Assembly: GCA_012970285.1 (NCBI GenBank)
Contig: JIBW01000004.1
Span: 62,001 to 126,000 of the forward strand
Reading direction: 5' to 3'
DNA length: 64,000 nucleotides
DNA from: Bacillaceae bacterium JMAK1
GTDB lineage: Bacteria > Bacillota > Bacilli > Bacillales > Marinococcaceae
Every line of letters starts with the position of its first letter. The first letter of the stretch is position 1. The notes under the pieces were generated by a model. It was not told where the DNA came from, did not search any database, and was given only the letters and a program-made list of their open reading frames with translations. Of this stretch, positions 33,230-41,831 are shown piece by piece. The translations under genes and the position numbers were made by a program.

Positions 33230-34159
33230 ATGAAACAAGCCATATTCGTTTTATTCGGGACCGCACTTTGTGCGCTCTCTGTAACAGTATTTGCAATGCC
33301 AAACCAAATTGCCGATGGCGGGATTTTAGGGATTGCCTTACTTTTGTTTTATGCATTTGAATGGTCTCCAGGTGTCATTACGTTTATTTCATTTATTTTG
33401 CTACAACTTGTGAGCTATAAGTTTTTACCACGTAACATGTTCATGAAGACGATGATTAATGTTCCGTTGCTATCATTGTTTATTTTTATAACAGAGGGAA
33501 TGGTAACAACCCCACTTGGTGATCCCCTCGTTGCTGCGATATTTGCCGGGCTCACGATGGGAATTGGATTTGGATTTATCATTCAAGCAGGGAGCTCAAT
33601 TGGCGGTACGTCAACGATTGCCAGGTTACTCGCGCAACGTTACGAATGGAATGTTATATTAACGACGTTTGTTATGGATGCAGTGATCGTATTCGCCGGT
33701 GTGTTCATTATCGGACCGTTGTATACGCTTTACACGATTATTGCTTTGTTTATCGGTAAAGTTGCAAGTGACTACGTGATTGGTGGTTTTGATGCGAAGA
33801 AAGCCGTCACGATTGTTTCACCAGAGTATCGAGAAATTGCAAAGCGTGTCACCGTCAATATGACTTCTAGTGCGACGTATTTCAACGGTTCAGGGACATT
33901 TACAGAAAAAGAACATTACATTTTGTATGTCGTTGTACCGAGCTACCGATTGCTCATGTTAAAGCGCCTCATCCGAGAAGTGGACCCGAATTCATTTGTT
34001 GTCGTTCACAACGTGAAAGACGTATCAGGCGGAACTTTCTTCGCCCCACCCGTAGAGACGACTGAAGAAGAGATTGAAGAAGAAGTCGAAGCGCTAAGCG
34101 AAGACGAGAACAACGAAGAAAACCGAACAAAGCAAGGGGACAGTCCCCCGGTAGTGTAA
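33230..34159 (+). CDS. YitT-family membrane protein, paralogue with acidic tail
   Basis: A 309-residue protein matching its upstream neighbour segment by segment: MPNQIADGGILGIALLLFYAF, GFIIQAGSSIGGTSTIARLL, and the DUF2179 end VVHNVKDVSGGTF. The ATG at 33230 has TGGAGGTG 5 bases ahead. After the shared domain it carries a 30-residue tail of mostly Glu, Asp and Asn (EETEEEIEEEVEALSEDENN) that the paralogue lacks, and its last codons (GDSPPVV) and stop lie inside a GGGGACAGTCCCC repeat. Confidence 0.85.
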   Translation: MKQAIFVLFGTALCALSVTVFAMPNQIADGGILGIALLLFYAFEWSPGVITFISFILLQLVSYKFLPRNMFMKTMINVPLLSLFIFITEGMVTTPLGDPLVAAIFAGLTMGIGFGFIIQAGSSIGGTSTIARLLAQRYEWNVILTTFVMDAVIVFAGVFIIGPLYTLYTIIALFIGKVASDYVIGGFDAKKAVTIVSPEYREIAKRVTVNMTSSATYFNGSGTFTEKEHYILYVVVPSYRLLMLKRLIREVDPNSFVVVHNVKDVSGGTFFAPPVETTEEEIEEEVEALSEDENNEENRTKQGDSPPVV

Positions 34160-34226
34160 AGCATCACCGTGATAGGGGGCAGTCCCCCGACAGTGTAACG
34201 CACCACCGCGATGGGGGACTGTCCCC
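34136..34226. repeat. GGGGACAGTCCCC repeat, copy A (tandem form)
   Basis: Two 38-39-base units (GGGGACAGTCCCCCGGTAGT... and GGGGGCAGTCCCCCGACAGT...) followed by GGGGGACTGTCCCC. The first unit contains the end of the second YitT gene. Other copies are at 37304, 41795 and 43926. Confidence 0.85.
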
Positions 34227-34359
34227 ACGGAATGTAAATTGTTTCAATTTTATGTATAGTGTTCGTTAATTCTATTGTATGTGTGGGCGAATTTTTGTAC
34301 TGTGAAGAAGACCCCTTTAGATCTAGATAAAATCCCACATGCCCTTTGGGTGAAAGGAA

Positions 34360-34393
34360 GACAGCCTCTTTTGGTACGAGAGGCTGTTTTTCT
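34360..34393 (+). terminator. Terminator downstream of the YitT pair
   Basis: ACAGCCTCT and AGAGGCTGT form the stem around TTTGGTACG-type loop bases and are followed by TTTTTC. Confidence 0.8.
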
Positions 34394-34439
34394 TTGTATT
34401 TAAATGACACGTCATCTATAATTAAATGACGTGTCATTT
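34394..34439 (+). promoter_or_regulatory. Promoter with MarR-type operator
   Basis: TTGTAT (34394-34399) and TATAAT (34417-34422) are spaced by 17 bases. The 14-bp arms AAATGACACGTCAT and ATGACGTGTCATTT (34402-34415 and 34426-34439) bracket the -10, so a bound regulator would block transcription. The MarR protein of this operon is the likely ligand. Confidence 0.8.
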
Positions 34440-34457
34440 AAAAAGGAGTGAGATCAT

Positions 34458-35258
34458 TTGAACGTACATCTCATGCAGACAGGAAAAGTGCAGATTGATC
34501 GAGCGTTAGCGCTTAAAGAAAAGGGATGGCATCCCGCACCGTATACCGGTTTGTTAAGAAGCTCAAAGAAGAAGTGTTGGGTTCCTGTTTCTACGTACTT
34601 AATTGAACATCAAAAAGGCCTAGTACTGCTCGATACTGGGTGGCATGAAGATATCCGAACGAACCAACGAAAGCATTTAGGCACGTTAGCACACGCCATG
34701 TTTAAGGGTGTATTGCCAGTAGGTGAATCGATTCGTGAGTTGTTACATGCTCGAGGATATAGTGAAGAAGATCTCGACTACGTACTACTCAGTCACCTTG
34801 ATGCAGATCATGTTAGTGGTTTAAAACATGTTCAGGGCGCATCGTCCATACTCGTTAGCAGAGAAGAATGGGCGGTTGCAAATCGAGGGATGCGTTATAA
34901 TAAAACAATGTGGAAAGGCGTCCCACTCGTCACGTTTGATTTTGAAGAGAGTGGTTTAGGACCTATCGGTAAAAGCTATGATTTGTTTGGTGATGGTAGC
35001 GTCACACTTATCCATACGCCAGGTCATAGTCGAGGAATGTTCAGCGTTTTATTGAAAACGAGTCGTGCATCAATGCTACTCGTGAATGATACAGGCTATA
35101 GTGCCCAGTCGTGGGAAGAACTAGTCGTACCAGGCATTACGGTCAATGAAAAACAAGCAAAACAATCATTGCACTGGGTTCAACAACAAGCAAAGCAAGT
35201 TGATTATGTTTTTGCAAATCACGATCCTAGTGTAAAACCGATGACAATTACGTTGTAA
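34458..35258 (+). CDS. MBL-fold metallo-hydrolase, AHL-lactonase-like branch
   Basis: A 266-residue metallo-beta-lactamase-fold enzyme. Seen: VSTYLIEHQKGLVLLDTGWHED, the metal motif SHLDADHVSGL, THPGHSRGM-like HTPGHSRGM, and ANHDPS at the end. The motif is HxDxDH rather than the canonical HxHxDH, a variant known in part of the family. Size and the N-terminal FDTGW-like motif place it near N-acyl-homoserine lactonases, but a lactone substrate is not proved. First gene of an operon with a MarR regulator and a small membrane protein. Confidence 0.82.
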   Translation: MNVHLMQTGKVQIDRALALKEKGWHPAPYTGLLRSSKKKCWVPVSTYLIEHQKGLVLLDTGWHEDIRTNQRKHLGTLAHAMFKGVLPVGESIRELLHARGYSEEDLDYVLLSHLDADHVSGLKHVQGASSILVSREEWAVANRGMRYNKTMWKGVPLVTFDFEESGLGPIGKSYDLFGDGSVTLIHTPGHSRGMFSVLLKTSRASMLLVNDTGYSAQSWEELVVPGITVNEKQAKQSLHWVQQQAKQVDYVFANHDPSVKPMTITL

Positions 35259-35275
35259 CGAAAGTGAGGAATTCG

Positions 35276-35761
35276 GTGCGTTACCAACAAGAAGAACAAT
35301 TTCGTTTTCATATTTTAGCGATGCAACGAGTGGGAAATCGCGAATTAACCATTCATCTGAAAAATCTCGACTTAACTCCGTCTCAGGCAGAGGTACTGAC
35401 CGTGTTAAATGAACGATCAATGCTGACACTAAAAGAAATTGGTCAGCATTTAATTTGTGAAACGGGTAGTCCGTCACGATTGGTAAATACGTTAGTGAAA
35501 AACGGGCTCGTTGAAGGCAAGACCGATGAACAAGATCAAAGAGCAAGAAGGTATTGCCTTAGTGATCATGGCAAACAAAAATGGGCAACTGTAAAACAGA
35601 TTGAAGAACAATTGTATGAACATGTTCAATCGATTTACACAGAAGAAGAGCTTAACGTTATGAATCAATTACTTAAGAAATACATCGAGCAAACCGAATT
35701 TCAATCTGTCTTTAGAAAACGCTCGTTGCATGTGGGTGATTCCGTTTCGGAGGAGTTATGA
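35276..35761 (+). CDS. MarR-family regulator
   Basis: A 161-residue winged-helix protein starting at GTG, with GTGAGGA about 5 bases upstream. The fold is visible as LDLTPSQAEVLTVLNERSMLTLKEIGQHL, the recognition helix TGSPSRLVNTLVKNGLV and the wing GKTDEQDQRARRYCLSDHGK. It lies 17 bases after the metallo-hydrolase gene and probably represses the operon through the paired palindromes at 34402-34439. Confidence 0.87.
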   Translation: MRYQQEEQFRFHILAMQRVGNRELTIHLKNLDLTPSQAEVLTVLNERSMLTLKEIGQHLICETGSPSRLVNTLVKNGLVEGKTDEQDQRARRYCLSDHGKQKWATVKQIEEQLYEHVQSIYTEEELNVMNQLLKKYIEQTEFQSVFRKRSLHVGDSVSEEL

Positions 35762-35952
35762 TTTTAGCTACCCTGTTACACATCATTAGTTGGTGCTGTC
35801 TATTTTTAAGCGTATATTTTTTCTTTCTGTTGTTGGCTTACCCAGAAATTGCGCTTTTACCGTTCATCGCATTTTTTATGCTCGGCTTACTTTCTAGAAT
35901 GATCGTGAGGATCCTTAAAAACGCAAAAAATCGAAAGAGATCTCAAGTATGA
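35758..35952 (+). CDS. Small two-span membrane protein
   Basis: A 64-residue protein overlapping the marR stop by 4 bases (ATGA), with CGGAGGAG 3-8 bases ahead. Two hydrophobic spans (SWCCLFLSVYFFFLLLAY and ALLPFIAFFMLGLL) are followed by a very basic tail (RILKNAKNRKRSQV). The tail is encoded inside the terminator hairpin. Translational coupling to the regulator suggests a linked function, but no family is recognised. Confidence 0.65.
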   Translation: MILATLLHIISWCCLFLSVYFFFLLLAYPEIALLPFIAFFMLGLLSRMIVRILKNAKNRKRSQV

Positions 35953-35965
35953 TCTCTTTCGATTT
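35928..35965. terminator. Bidirectional terminator overlapping two gene ends
   Basis: AAATCGAAAGAGATC and GATCTCTTTCGATTT are perfect 15-bp arms around 8 bases. It covers the ends of both convergent genes. Confidence 0.85.
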
Positions 35966-36845
35966 GAATTGTGCTTTTAGTAATGTGTAAAGAATCGTGA
36001 ACGTACTCTTTTGCTTTGTGAAGGACTTCATCTTGAGTTGAGCTTTGATCTGGGCTGATTTTTAGATGAACGGTTAGTTTCTCTATCCCAGAGGTAATCG
36101 TCCAAATGTGCAAATCACTGACCGTTGCAACACCTTCAATTGAAAGCAATTCATTCTTAATCTTGTCGACGTCAAGGTGCCTTGGCGTTCCTTCGAGTAG
36201 AACGTGAATGGTATCTTTTAATAATCGAAATGCTGAAAGTGAAATCATTACTGCAATAACAATACTTAGAATCGGGTCTGCGAGGTACCATCCAGTCGTC
36301 AGAATAATAATTCCAGCTACAACTGCAGCGACCGACCCGAGTGTATCAGACAATACATGTAGGTAAGCCCCGCGCATATTTAGGTTGTTCTTCACATCGC
36401 CACGCATTAACACAAACAATGCAGCAATGTTTGCAATAAGACCGATAAAGGCAATAACAATCATTGCGCCACCCATTACGGCTTGTGGTTCGACGAACCG
36501 CTGAACCGCTTCGCGGATAATGAAAAATGCAATAACGAGAAGCATAACACTGTTTAAGAGTGATGAGAGCACTTCATAACGATGGTTGCCAAAAGTTCGT
36601 GTTGCTGTTGCTGCTTTACTAGCGAGTACGATCGCAAAGAAGCTAATTAATAAATTGGAGAAGTCATTGAACATGTGAACGGCATCGGCAAGTAAAGCTA
36701 AGCTACCAGTCCAAAGCCCTCCAAAGAGTTGAATGATCATCCAACTACCGATAATGATCATGGCATATACTAAGTTTTTCTTATTGGCTTCGCCAGTGGC
36801 ATGATGATGGTGGTGTCCGTGTCCGTGATGGTGATGATGTCCCAC
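35943..36845 (-). CDS. Cation diffusion facilitator, CzcD-like zinc exporter
   Basis: A 300-residue CDF protein. It starts with a His-rich run (GHHHHHGHGHHHHH, GTG start with AAAGGAG 8 bases ahead) that probably collects metal. Six spans follow, with the metal-site HxxxD pairs HMFNDFSN in span 2 and HVLSDTLGS in span 5, and a C-terminal cytoplasmic domain (VSDLHIWTITSGIEKLTVHL). It exports Zn, Cd or Co in exchange for protons. It lies downstream of a CzrA-like sensor gene on the same strand. Confidence 0.92.
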   Translation of the reverse strand: MGHHHHHGHGHHHHHATGEANKKNLVYAMIIIGSWMIIQLFGGLWTGSLALLADAVHMFNDFSNLLISFFAIVLASKAATATRTFGNHRYEVLSSLLNSVMLLVIAFFIIREAVQRFVEPQAVMGGAMIVIAFIGLIANIAALFVLMRGDVKNNLNMRGAYLHVLSDTLGSVAAVVAGIIILTTGWYLADPILSIVIAVMISLSAFRLLKDTIHVLLEGTPRHLDVDKIKNELLSIEGVATVSDLHIWTITSGIEKLTVHLKISPDQSSTQDEVLHKAKEYVHDSLHITKSTIQIERDHT

Positions 36846-36870
36846 AAGTGTAGCTCCTTTCTATGTGTCT

Positions 36871-36892
36871 TATATGATCATGTGTGCATATA
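36871..36892 (-). promoter_or_regulatory. Possible second metal-sensor operator
   Basis: TATATG...CATATA arms lie just before the exporter gene and resemble the better operator at 37248, but the middle does not match. Confidence 0.3.
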
Positions 36893-36926
36893 GTGTGTGT
36901 TAAGAAACGACGCAGAAGACAAAATC

Positions 36927-37232
36927 TTAATCATGCGTCGCGTGTTGAATTGTTTTTTCTAGAATTTTTAACACATGTTCATCTTCTGGTGAGTAATAAA
37001 TCGACGTCCCTGCCCGTCTTGATTTAACGAGACGAAGGTTCTTTAGAAAGCGTAGTTGATGCGAAACCGTCGATTGACCGAGCGATAGGTGCTCAACAAT
37101 TTCTCCTACCGAACATTCCTTTTCCGCTAACAAATGCAAGATTCTTATTCTCGTCGGATCGCCGAGTGCTTTAAATGTTTGAGATACGATAAATAGTGTT
37201 TCCTCATCGAGGTCTATGTATGAATGTTCCAT
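36927..37232 (-). CDS. czrA: CzrA-like ArsR-family zinc/cadmium sensor
   Basis: A 101-residue ArsR/SmtB repressor. [17 protein letters not shown] and [23 protein letters not shown] form the DNA-binding part. The alpha-5 zinc ligands of S. aureus CzrA are all present at the same numbers: Asp84, His86, His97 and His100. The start at 37232 has GGGAG 7 bases ahead; a 170-residue reading running through the repeat upstream is not credible. It should release its operator when zinc rises and induce the CDF gene. Confidence 0.9.
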   Translation of the reverse strand: MEHSYIDLDEETLFIVSQTFKALGDPTRIRILHLLAEKECSVGEIVEHLSLGQSTVSHQLRFLKNLRLVKSRRAGTSIYYSPEDEHVLKILEKTIQHATHD

Positions 37233-37247
37233 GAATCCACTCCCTTT

Positions 37248-37267
37248 ATATGAGCATATGCTCATAT
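37248..37267. promoter_or_regulatory. CzrA operator, 20-bp perfect palindrome
   Basis: ATATGAGCATATGCTCATAT matches the ArsR/CzrA 12-2-12 type core (TGAACA...TGTTCA variant as TGAGCATATGCTCA) and sits 16 bases before the sensor start. Confidence 0.85.
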
Positions 37268-37303
37268 TAGCATCTTGTGATTGCAGATTCAAGAGCAAAT
37301 TAA

Positions 37304-37347
37304 GGGGACAGTCCCCCGGCGCTTTAACGCAGTGGGGGACTGTCCCC
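37304..37347. repeat. GGGGACAGTCCCC repeat, copy B
   Basis: GGGGACAGTCCCCCGGCGCTTTAACGCAGTGGGGGACTGTCCCC. The outer arms pair perfectly over 13-14 bases. It lies between the sensor operator and the end of the hydrolase gene. Confidence 0.9.
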
Positions 37348-37383
37348 GGAAACATTATCGAAATAGAGGTCTGACCCCAGTGC

Positions 37384-39438
37384 TTATTGGTAATGTCTTG
37401 GTATTTCCTTTTCCCATGATTTTTCAAAGACAAGTTCATTGTTTAAATATGCTTTGATTGTATTTTTTAAATAAAAATTTGTAACATCACTCGTCATACT
37501 ACTGTCAGTGTGAATTTCAGTTTCCCAATCTTCACGTCCGAGTGTTAACTCCCAAGTGCAACGTGCACTTGCAGATAATGGATCGTTTTCACATATGGAA
37601 TAAATATTTCGATTTGTGCTACCGTACTCAATATTATTATTCAGCAATTTCCGTTTGCCTTCATCAGAAAAGTCATCTAAAGTCCAACGCCCTTCTAGGA
37701 GGTTGTAATCAATACGACGATCGCGAGACTCTTCTCGAAGAATTTCTTTAGGTAGTACTGGAGCTGCCTCTGGCTCTGCAAAAGGCCATTCACCGTCAGC
37801 TTTATGAGCATTTTTAGGTCGAACAGGTAAATGTAAGATAGTGTCTTTACCTGTGTGAATGGTTATTAATGCTTCTTCTTTAGACGGCCAGGCGTGAGGC
37901 CAATACGTTGGTGATAGTGAAAGTTGTAGTTGGTGACCTTTAGGAATGGTGATGCCCACTGCATTTAATTGCAGAGTTACTTTGTACTCTTTTGTTGGAT
38001 CCAAGGGAACGGGATGCTCTTGGTCGTTTAAATGGTTTAAGTTTAGCATCCCAAAACTAATCATTGTAGATGACCCGTCAGGAGCTACATCACACAGTCT
38101 TGCTGCAAGTAGAGCATCAGGTTTTGTTGACGAGAAACGTACGTCAACGTACGGTAATCCAAGTAGAGATAGCGATTCAGAAAGTGGATTAGTTGTAAAT
38201 GTAGTGCTCAGACCGGTTTCCATGCGTTGATCTGAAGGCATGTCTCCCGGCTGACCAAATGGGCACCAAACACCGCTATATAGCCCGTGCTGTTGGGCAC
38301 TGGTTAATGCTATTTTTCCGGCGTGAGCTTGTTCTAACGTAAGCTGCCCCTTGGTCGTTAACGAAACGTGTTTAATGCTTGTATTGTTAGAGGGCCAAGT
38401 ATCTTCAAAAATCCATTGCCCAGGGCGTTCCTCGTAGTGAACGGAAGGTCCAACACTCTCTTGCAACCAAGCGGTGAGCATCGGTTCATCCATCATGCCA
38501 GTATCAACATCTTTTAACCAATGATCCCACCAACGAACGCACTCTTGTAAGAAACCTATCGCGGGACCTGGAATGGCAACTTCAGGAAACTCATGAACCC
38601 ACGGACCAATAAGACCTTTTTTAGGTCCAGGAAAGTGATTAAGTATGCGGAAGATTGCATTGGTGTAGCCATCAGCCCAACCACCAACTGCAAATACAGG
38701 CACTGTCATCGCGTCGTAATTTTCATTTACAGAGCCTTGTTTCCAATAATTGGTCCGATGTTGATGTTTCAGCCAATTTTCCACATAAGGAGGAGTTTTT
38801 TCGAGACGTTCTAACCATTGCTCGAACCATGAGTTACCTACTATAGCAGGATCTTGTGGTCTTGCGTTGTAAGCGAACATCGTTGAAGACCACCATAGCA
38901 TGTCAGAGGCTAAGATGTTTCCCCCCATGTAATGCACATCATCTGCATAACGATCATCCGTCGAACAAAGTGTAATAACTGCTTTTAGTTGCTTAGGCTG
39001 ATAATTGGCTACTTGTAATCCGTTAAAACCGCCCCAAGACTTTCCGATCATTCCAACACTCCCTGTACACCAAGACTGTTGTTCAAGCCATGCTAAAATT
39101 TCAATAGCATCTTCTTGTTCCTGTGGTAAATATTCGTCATAAAGAATCCCTTCAGAGTCTCCAGTACCTCGAATATCAACTCGAACACTTGCATACCCGT
39201 GACCTGCGAAATATGGATGACGAATGGAGTCACGCAGTGCTGTAAAGTCATTTTTACGATATGGGAGGTATTCAAGTACTGCTGGAACAGGCTGTTCATA
39301 GGCATCTTGCGGCAACCAGATTTTTGCTGCTAGTCTAGTTCCATCTGACATAGGAATCCATACATGTTCTATAATTTCAATTTCGTGGGGATAGTTTTCT
39401 CTGATGAGTAGGTTAGAATCTCGTACGTTAAAAACCAT
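37384..39438 (-). CDS. CocE/NonD-family serine hydrolase (X-Pro dipeptidyl-peptidase type)
   Basis: A 684-residue enzyme. The alpha/beta-hydrolase domain holds the nucleophile GKSWGG (Ser near residue 133) after [13 protein letters not shown], and GPWVHEF supplies the likely catalytic His; the C-terminal beta-jelly-roll domain (PF08530 type) has VQLNAVGI-like and [19 protein letters not shown] segments. No signal peptide, so cytoplasmic. The family cleaves acyl-Pro peptides, cocaine, glutaryl-7-ACA and other esters or amides. It is 2 bases after a BCCT transporter gene, so the transporter may import its substrate. AAAGGAGG precedes the ATG. Confidence 0.85.
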   Translation of the reverse strand: MVFNVRDSNLLIRENYPHEIEIIEHVWIPMSDGTRLAAKIWLPQDAYEQPVPAVLEYLPYRKNDFTALRDSIRHPYFAGHGYASVRVDIRGTGDSEGILYDEYLPQEQEDAIEILAWLEQQSWCTGSVGMIGKSWGGFNGLQVANYQPKQLKAVITLCSTDDRYADDVHYMGGNILASDMLWWSSTMFAYNARPQDPAIVGNSWFEQWLERLEKTPPYVENWLKHQHRTNYWKQGSVNENYDAMTVPVFAVGGWADGYTNAIFRILNHFPGPKKGLIGPWVHEFPEVAIPGPAIGFLQECVRWWDHWLKDVDTGMMDEPMLTAWLQESVGPSVHYEERPGQWIFEDTWPSNNTSIKHVSLTTKGQLTLEQAHAGKIALTSAQQHGLYSGVWCPFGQPGDMPSDQRMETGLSTTFTTNPLSESLSLLGLPYVDVRFSSTKPDALLAARLCDVAPDGSSTMISFGMLNLNHLNDQEHPVPLDPTKEYKVTLQLNAVGITIPKGHQLQLSLSPTYWPHAWPSKEEALITIHTGKDTILHLPVRPKNAHKADGEWPFAEPEAAPVLPKEILREESRDRRIDYNLLEGRWTLDDFSDEGKRKLLNNNIEYGSTNRNIYSICENDPLSASARCTWELTLGREDWETEIHTDSSMTSDVTNFYLKNTIKAYLNNELVFEKSWEKEIPRHYQ

Positions 39439-39440
39439 CG

Positions 39441-40946
39441 TTAGCCTCCTTTAGGGAAATCTTTTTTTAATGAGCGAACGAGTGAAACCGTAAATAAAGC
39501 ATAAAGAACGACAACTGGTACTGCTACAATGACTGCTGAGGTTTGAATGACACGGAGGGCCCCAACACTAATTAGAGAGATTGCGAGTAATGAAAGAATA
39601 AATCCCCAGGTTACACGATGCCATCTAGCAGGCTCTTGTTCATCTTTTAATTGTTTAGTTGCGATTGAAGCGAGCACATAGCTTGCTGAATCCAACGAAG
39701 TTGCTAAGAAAATAAAGGCTAGGATTACAAAGAAAATCATGACAAACGTACTCATGGGAAGAGATCGTAAGAGCTCAACAATCACGGCTTGTTCACCGTC
39801 AGTTGCTAAAATGTTTGTGAGCGATAAGATATTATTTGTCTCAAGGTGAATGGCGTAACCACCAAAAACCGCAAAATAAATCCAACTTCCAACTGTACCC
39901 CAAAGGAGTATGGATAAAATTAACTGTCGGATGGAACGCCCTCTAGAAATACGTGCGACAAATAATCCAATAAAAGGTGCAGTGGCTGCAAACCATGCCC
40001 AGTAAAAAACTGTCCACATTTGTGGAAAACCGCTTCCACTATTAGGGTCGGTATAAAAACTCATTTGTACGAAGTTTTGAAGCATAAGACCAAGACTATT
40101 CGTGAAATTCGAAAGAATAAATAATGTCGGACCTGCTATTAAAACAAAAAGGGCAAGTGCCAATGCTAAGTAAACATTTATATCACTTAATTTTCGAATC
40201 CCTTTATATAAACCGAAAAAGGAACTAACAGTAAAAATTATGGTCCATAAGATAATAATTATAATACTAAGTCCAAGTGAAGGTTCAATCCCGATTAAAT
40301 CACCAATTACTGCTGACACCATTGGTACCCCAAGACCTAGTGAAGTTCCTAATCCTCCGACGAGACTCCATATAACAAGTATGTCAATGATTTTTCCGAG
40401 CATTCCGTTTGTGTGTTTACCAAGAACGCTTTCAAGAGCTGTACTGATTTTTAAAGAAGGTCTTTTGGATACATAAAAGGAGTAAGCAATTGCTACAGTT
40501 GGCAATGCGTACAGTGCCCAAGCAGATAAGCCCCAGTGAAAGAGTCCGTATGTAACAGCCCAATCTGCAGCTTCGGAGCTTTCAGGGGTGATTCCAAATG
40601 GAGGTCCTGTGTAATAGTAAATAGGTTCTAATACAGACCAAAACATTATGCTCGTTCCCATTCCTGAACAAAAAAGCATTGCACCCCAACTAAATGTAGA
40701 AAACTCTGGTTTTCCTTCACCAAGTCGAACACTTCCGTAAGGACCAAAAGCAAGCCAGCCCAAAACTATGAATAATCCGAAAGTTACAAACTGGAAAACC
40801 CAATCCATACGTGTTGTGATGCCGTCCATCACTTGATTCAAGAAAGGCTCTGCTACTTCCTGATTTAGCACAAGTAGAAGTGAGGCAAGAACGATTACTA
40901 GAATTGATGACCAAAATATTAATGGATCAATTTTACTTCGATTCAT
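39441..40946 (-). CDS. BCCT-family transporter
   Basis: A 501-residue, 12-span betaine/choline/carnitine-type carrier. Family core is visible: FSWGAMLFCSGMGTSIMFWSVLEPIYYY (span 3 unwound region), ADWAVTYGLFHWGLSAWALYALP, and WTVFYWAWFAATAPFIGLFVARISRGRSIR with the Trp box. The Gly-Met-Gly-Thr-Ser in span 3, rather than GMGIG, suggests substrate differences from classical OpuD. It is cotranscribed with a CocE-type hydrolase and divergent from a TetR gene. GAAAGGG precedes the start. Confidence 0.9.
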   Translation of the reverse strand: MNRSKIDPLIFWSSILVIVLASLLLVLNQEVAEPFLNQVMDGITTRMDWVFQFVTFGLFIVLGWLAFGPYGSVRLGEGKPEFSTFSWGAMLFCSGMGTSIMFWSVLEPIYYYTGPPFGITPESSEAADWAVTYGLFHWGLSAWALYALPTVAIAYSFYVSKRPSLKISTALESVLGKHTNGMLGKIIDILVIWSLVGGLGTSLGLGVPMVSAVIGDLIGIEPSLGLSIIIIILWTIIFTVSSFFGLYKGIRKLSDINVYLALALALFVLIAGPTLFILSNFTNSLGLMLQNFVQMSFYTDPNSGSGFPQMWTVFYWAWFAATAPFIGLFVARISRGRSIRQLILSILLWGTVGSWIYFAVFGGYAIHLETNNILSLTNILATDGEQAVIVELLRSLPMSTFVMIFFVILAFIFLATSLDSASYVLASIATKQLKDEQEPARWHRVTWGFILSLLAISLISVGALRVIQTSAVIVAVPVVVLYALFTVSLVRSLKKDFPKGG

Positions 40947-40996
40947 CTAAACACCCTTTCAGTAAAAATAATAGAGTAGAAGAACAAAATAATGTT

Positions 40997-41047
40997 ATCA
41001 TGATTAATATATAATCATGATTATTATATGACCATGATTATATATGT
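40997..41047. promoter_or_regulatory. Three tandem 17-bp operator units
   Basis: ATCATGATTA starts at 40997, 41014 and (as ACCATGATTA) 41031, exactly 17 bases apart, each followed by an AT-rich half. TAATCATGATTA is itself palindromic. The array lies between the divergent BCCT and tetR genes. Confidence 0.75.
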
Positions 41048-41130
41048 GCAGTTCTGTCTGGTCAACTGACAAACCCAGGATGTTTCGCTTAAAATAGACT
41101 TGTATATGACCTCAGTAAGGAGAATTGCTA

Positions 41131-41793
41131 ATGGATAAGAAAAATATAAAGCGAAGAAGAATGTGGAAGTACTTCATTGAAGCTACTGCCGAAATTATAG
41201 AAGAAGAAGGATATGACAATATTACAATTCGTAAAATTGCAGATAAAGCAGGTTATAACAGCGCAACGATTTATAATTATTTTTCGGAATTATCTCATCT
41301 TATTTTTTTTGCGTCGATGAGGTTTATGAAGCCCTATACCAATTCATTTTTAGAAGTCATAAAAAAGGATGATAAAGCAATCGGGCAATATTTGCTTGGG
41401 TGGGAGTGTTTTTGTGATTATTCTTACCGTGAACCAAAGTTGTTTCATACCGTTTTTATGATGAATATAGGAAGAGAACCACAAGATTTGTTTGAGCAAT
41501 ATTATGATCTTTATGAAGCGGACATTATTGACTTTCCTGAGACATTGAAACCAGCTCTTTATGAGCGGAGTGTAGCAACACGAGGAGAGGTATTACTAGG
41601 GGTTGCTGTTAATGAAGGTGATATACAAAAAGATAGCATAGCAACAATTACACAAATGACGACACTGATCTGGCAAGGAATGCTCATGAATATTTTAAAT
41701 CAGCGTACGAAGATGACAGCAGAAGAAGCGAAGCATGAAACAATGATTTATATTAGGAATGTCATCAATCAAAGCCATCATTTTGAAGGATAG
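41131..41793 (+). CDS. TetR/AcrR-family regulator of the BCCT-hydrolase operon
   Basis: A 220-residue regulator. The helix-turn-helix reads YFIEATAEIIEEEGYDNITIRKIADKAGYNSATIYNYFSELSHLI. The C-terminal ligand domain is unassigned. The ATG at 41131 has AAGGAG 8 bases ahead, unlike a TTG two codons upstream. Being divergent from the BCCT gene, with the 3 x 17 bp array between, it probably controls that operon in response to the imported compound. Its stop abuts repeat copy C. Confidence 0.88.
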   Translation: MDKKNIKRRRMWKYFIEATAEIIEEEGYDNITIRKIADKAGYNSATIYNYFSELSHLIFFASMRFMKPYTNSFLEVIKKDDKAIGQYLLGWECFCDYSYREPKLFHTVFMMNIGREPQDLFEQYYDLYEADIIDFPETLKPALYERSVATRGEVLLGVAVNEGDIQKDSIATITQMTTLIWQGMLMNILNQRTKMTAEEAKHETMIYIRNVINQSHHFEG

Positions 41794-41794
41794 A

Positions 41795-41831
41795 TCCCCC
41801 GGCGCTTTAACGCAGTGGGGGACTGTCCCCG
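41795..41831. repeat. GGGGACAGTCCCC repeat, copy C (left arm lost)
   Basis: CCCCCGGCGCTTTAACGCAGTGGGGGACTGTCCCC without the initial GGGGACAGT. It contains the last codons and stop of the MocR-type gene and directly follows the tetR stop. Confidence 0.85.

Noticed and set aside
34394-34439. A riboswitch or T-box ahead of the metallo-hydrolase
   Set aside because: The symmetric elements surround the -10 box and are upstream of the transcript, so they fit a DNA operator rather than an RNA leader.
36927-37439. A 170-residue reading of the CzrA gene starting at 37439
   Set aside because: It runs through the operator, the GGGGACAGTCCCC repeat and the end of the hydrolase gene, and has no ribosome site. 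The ATG at 37232 has GGGAG at proper distance and gives the family length.
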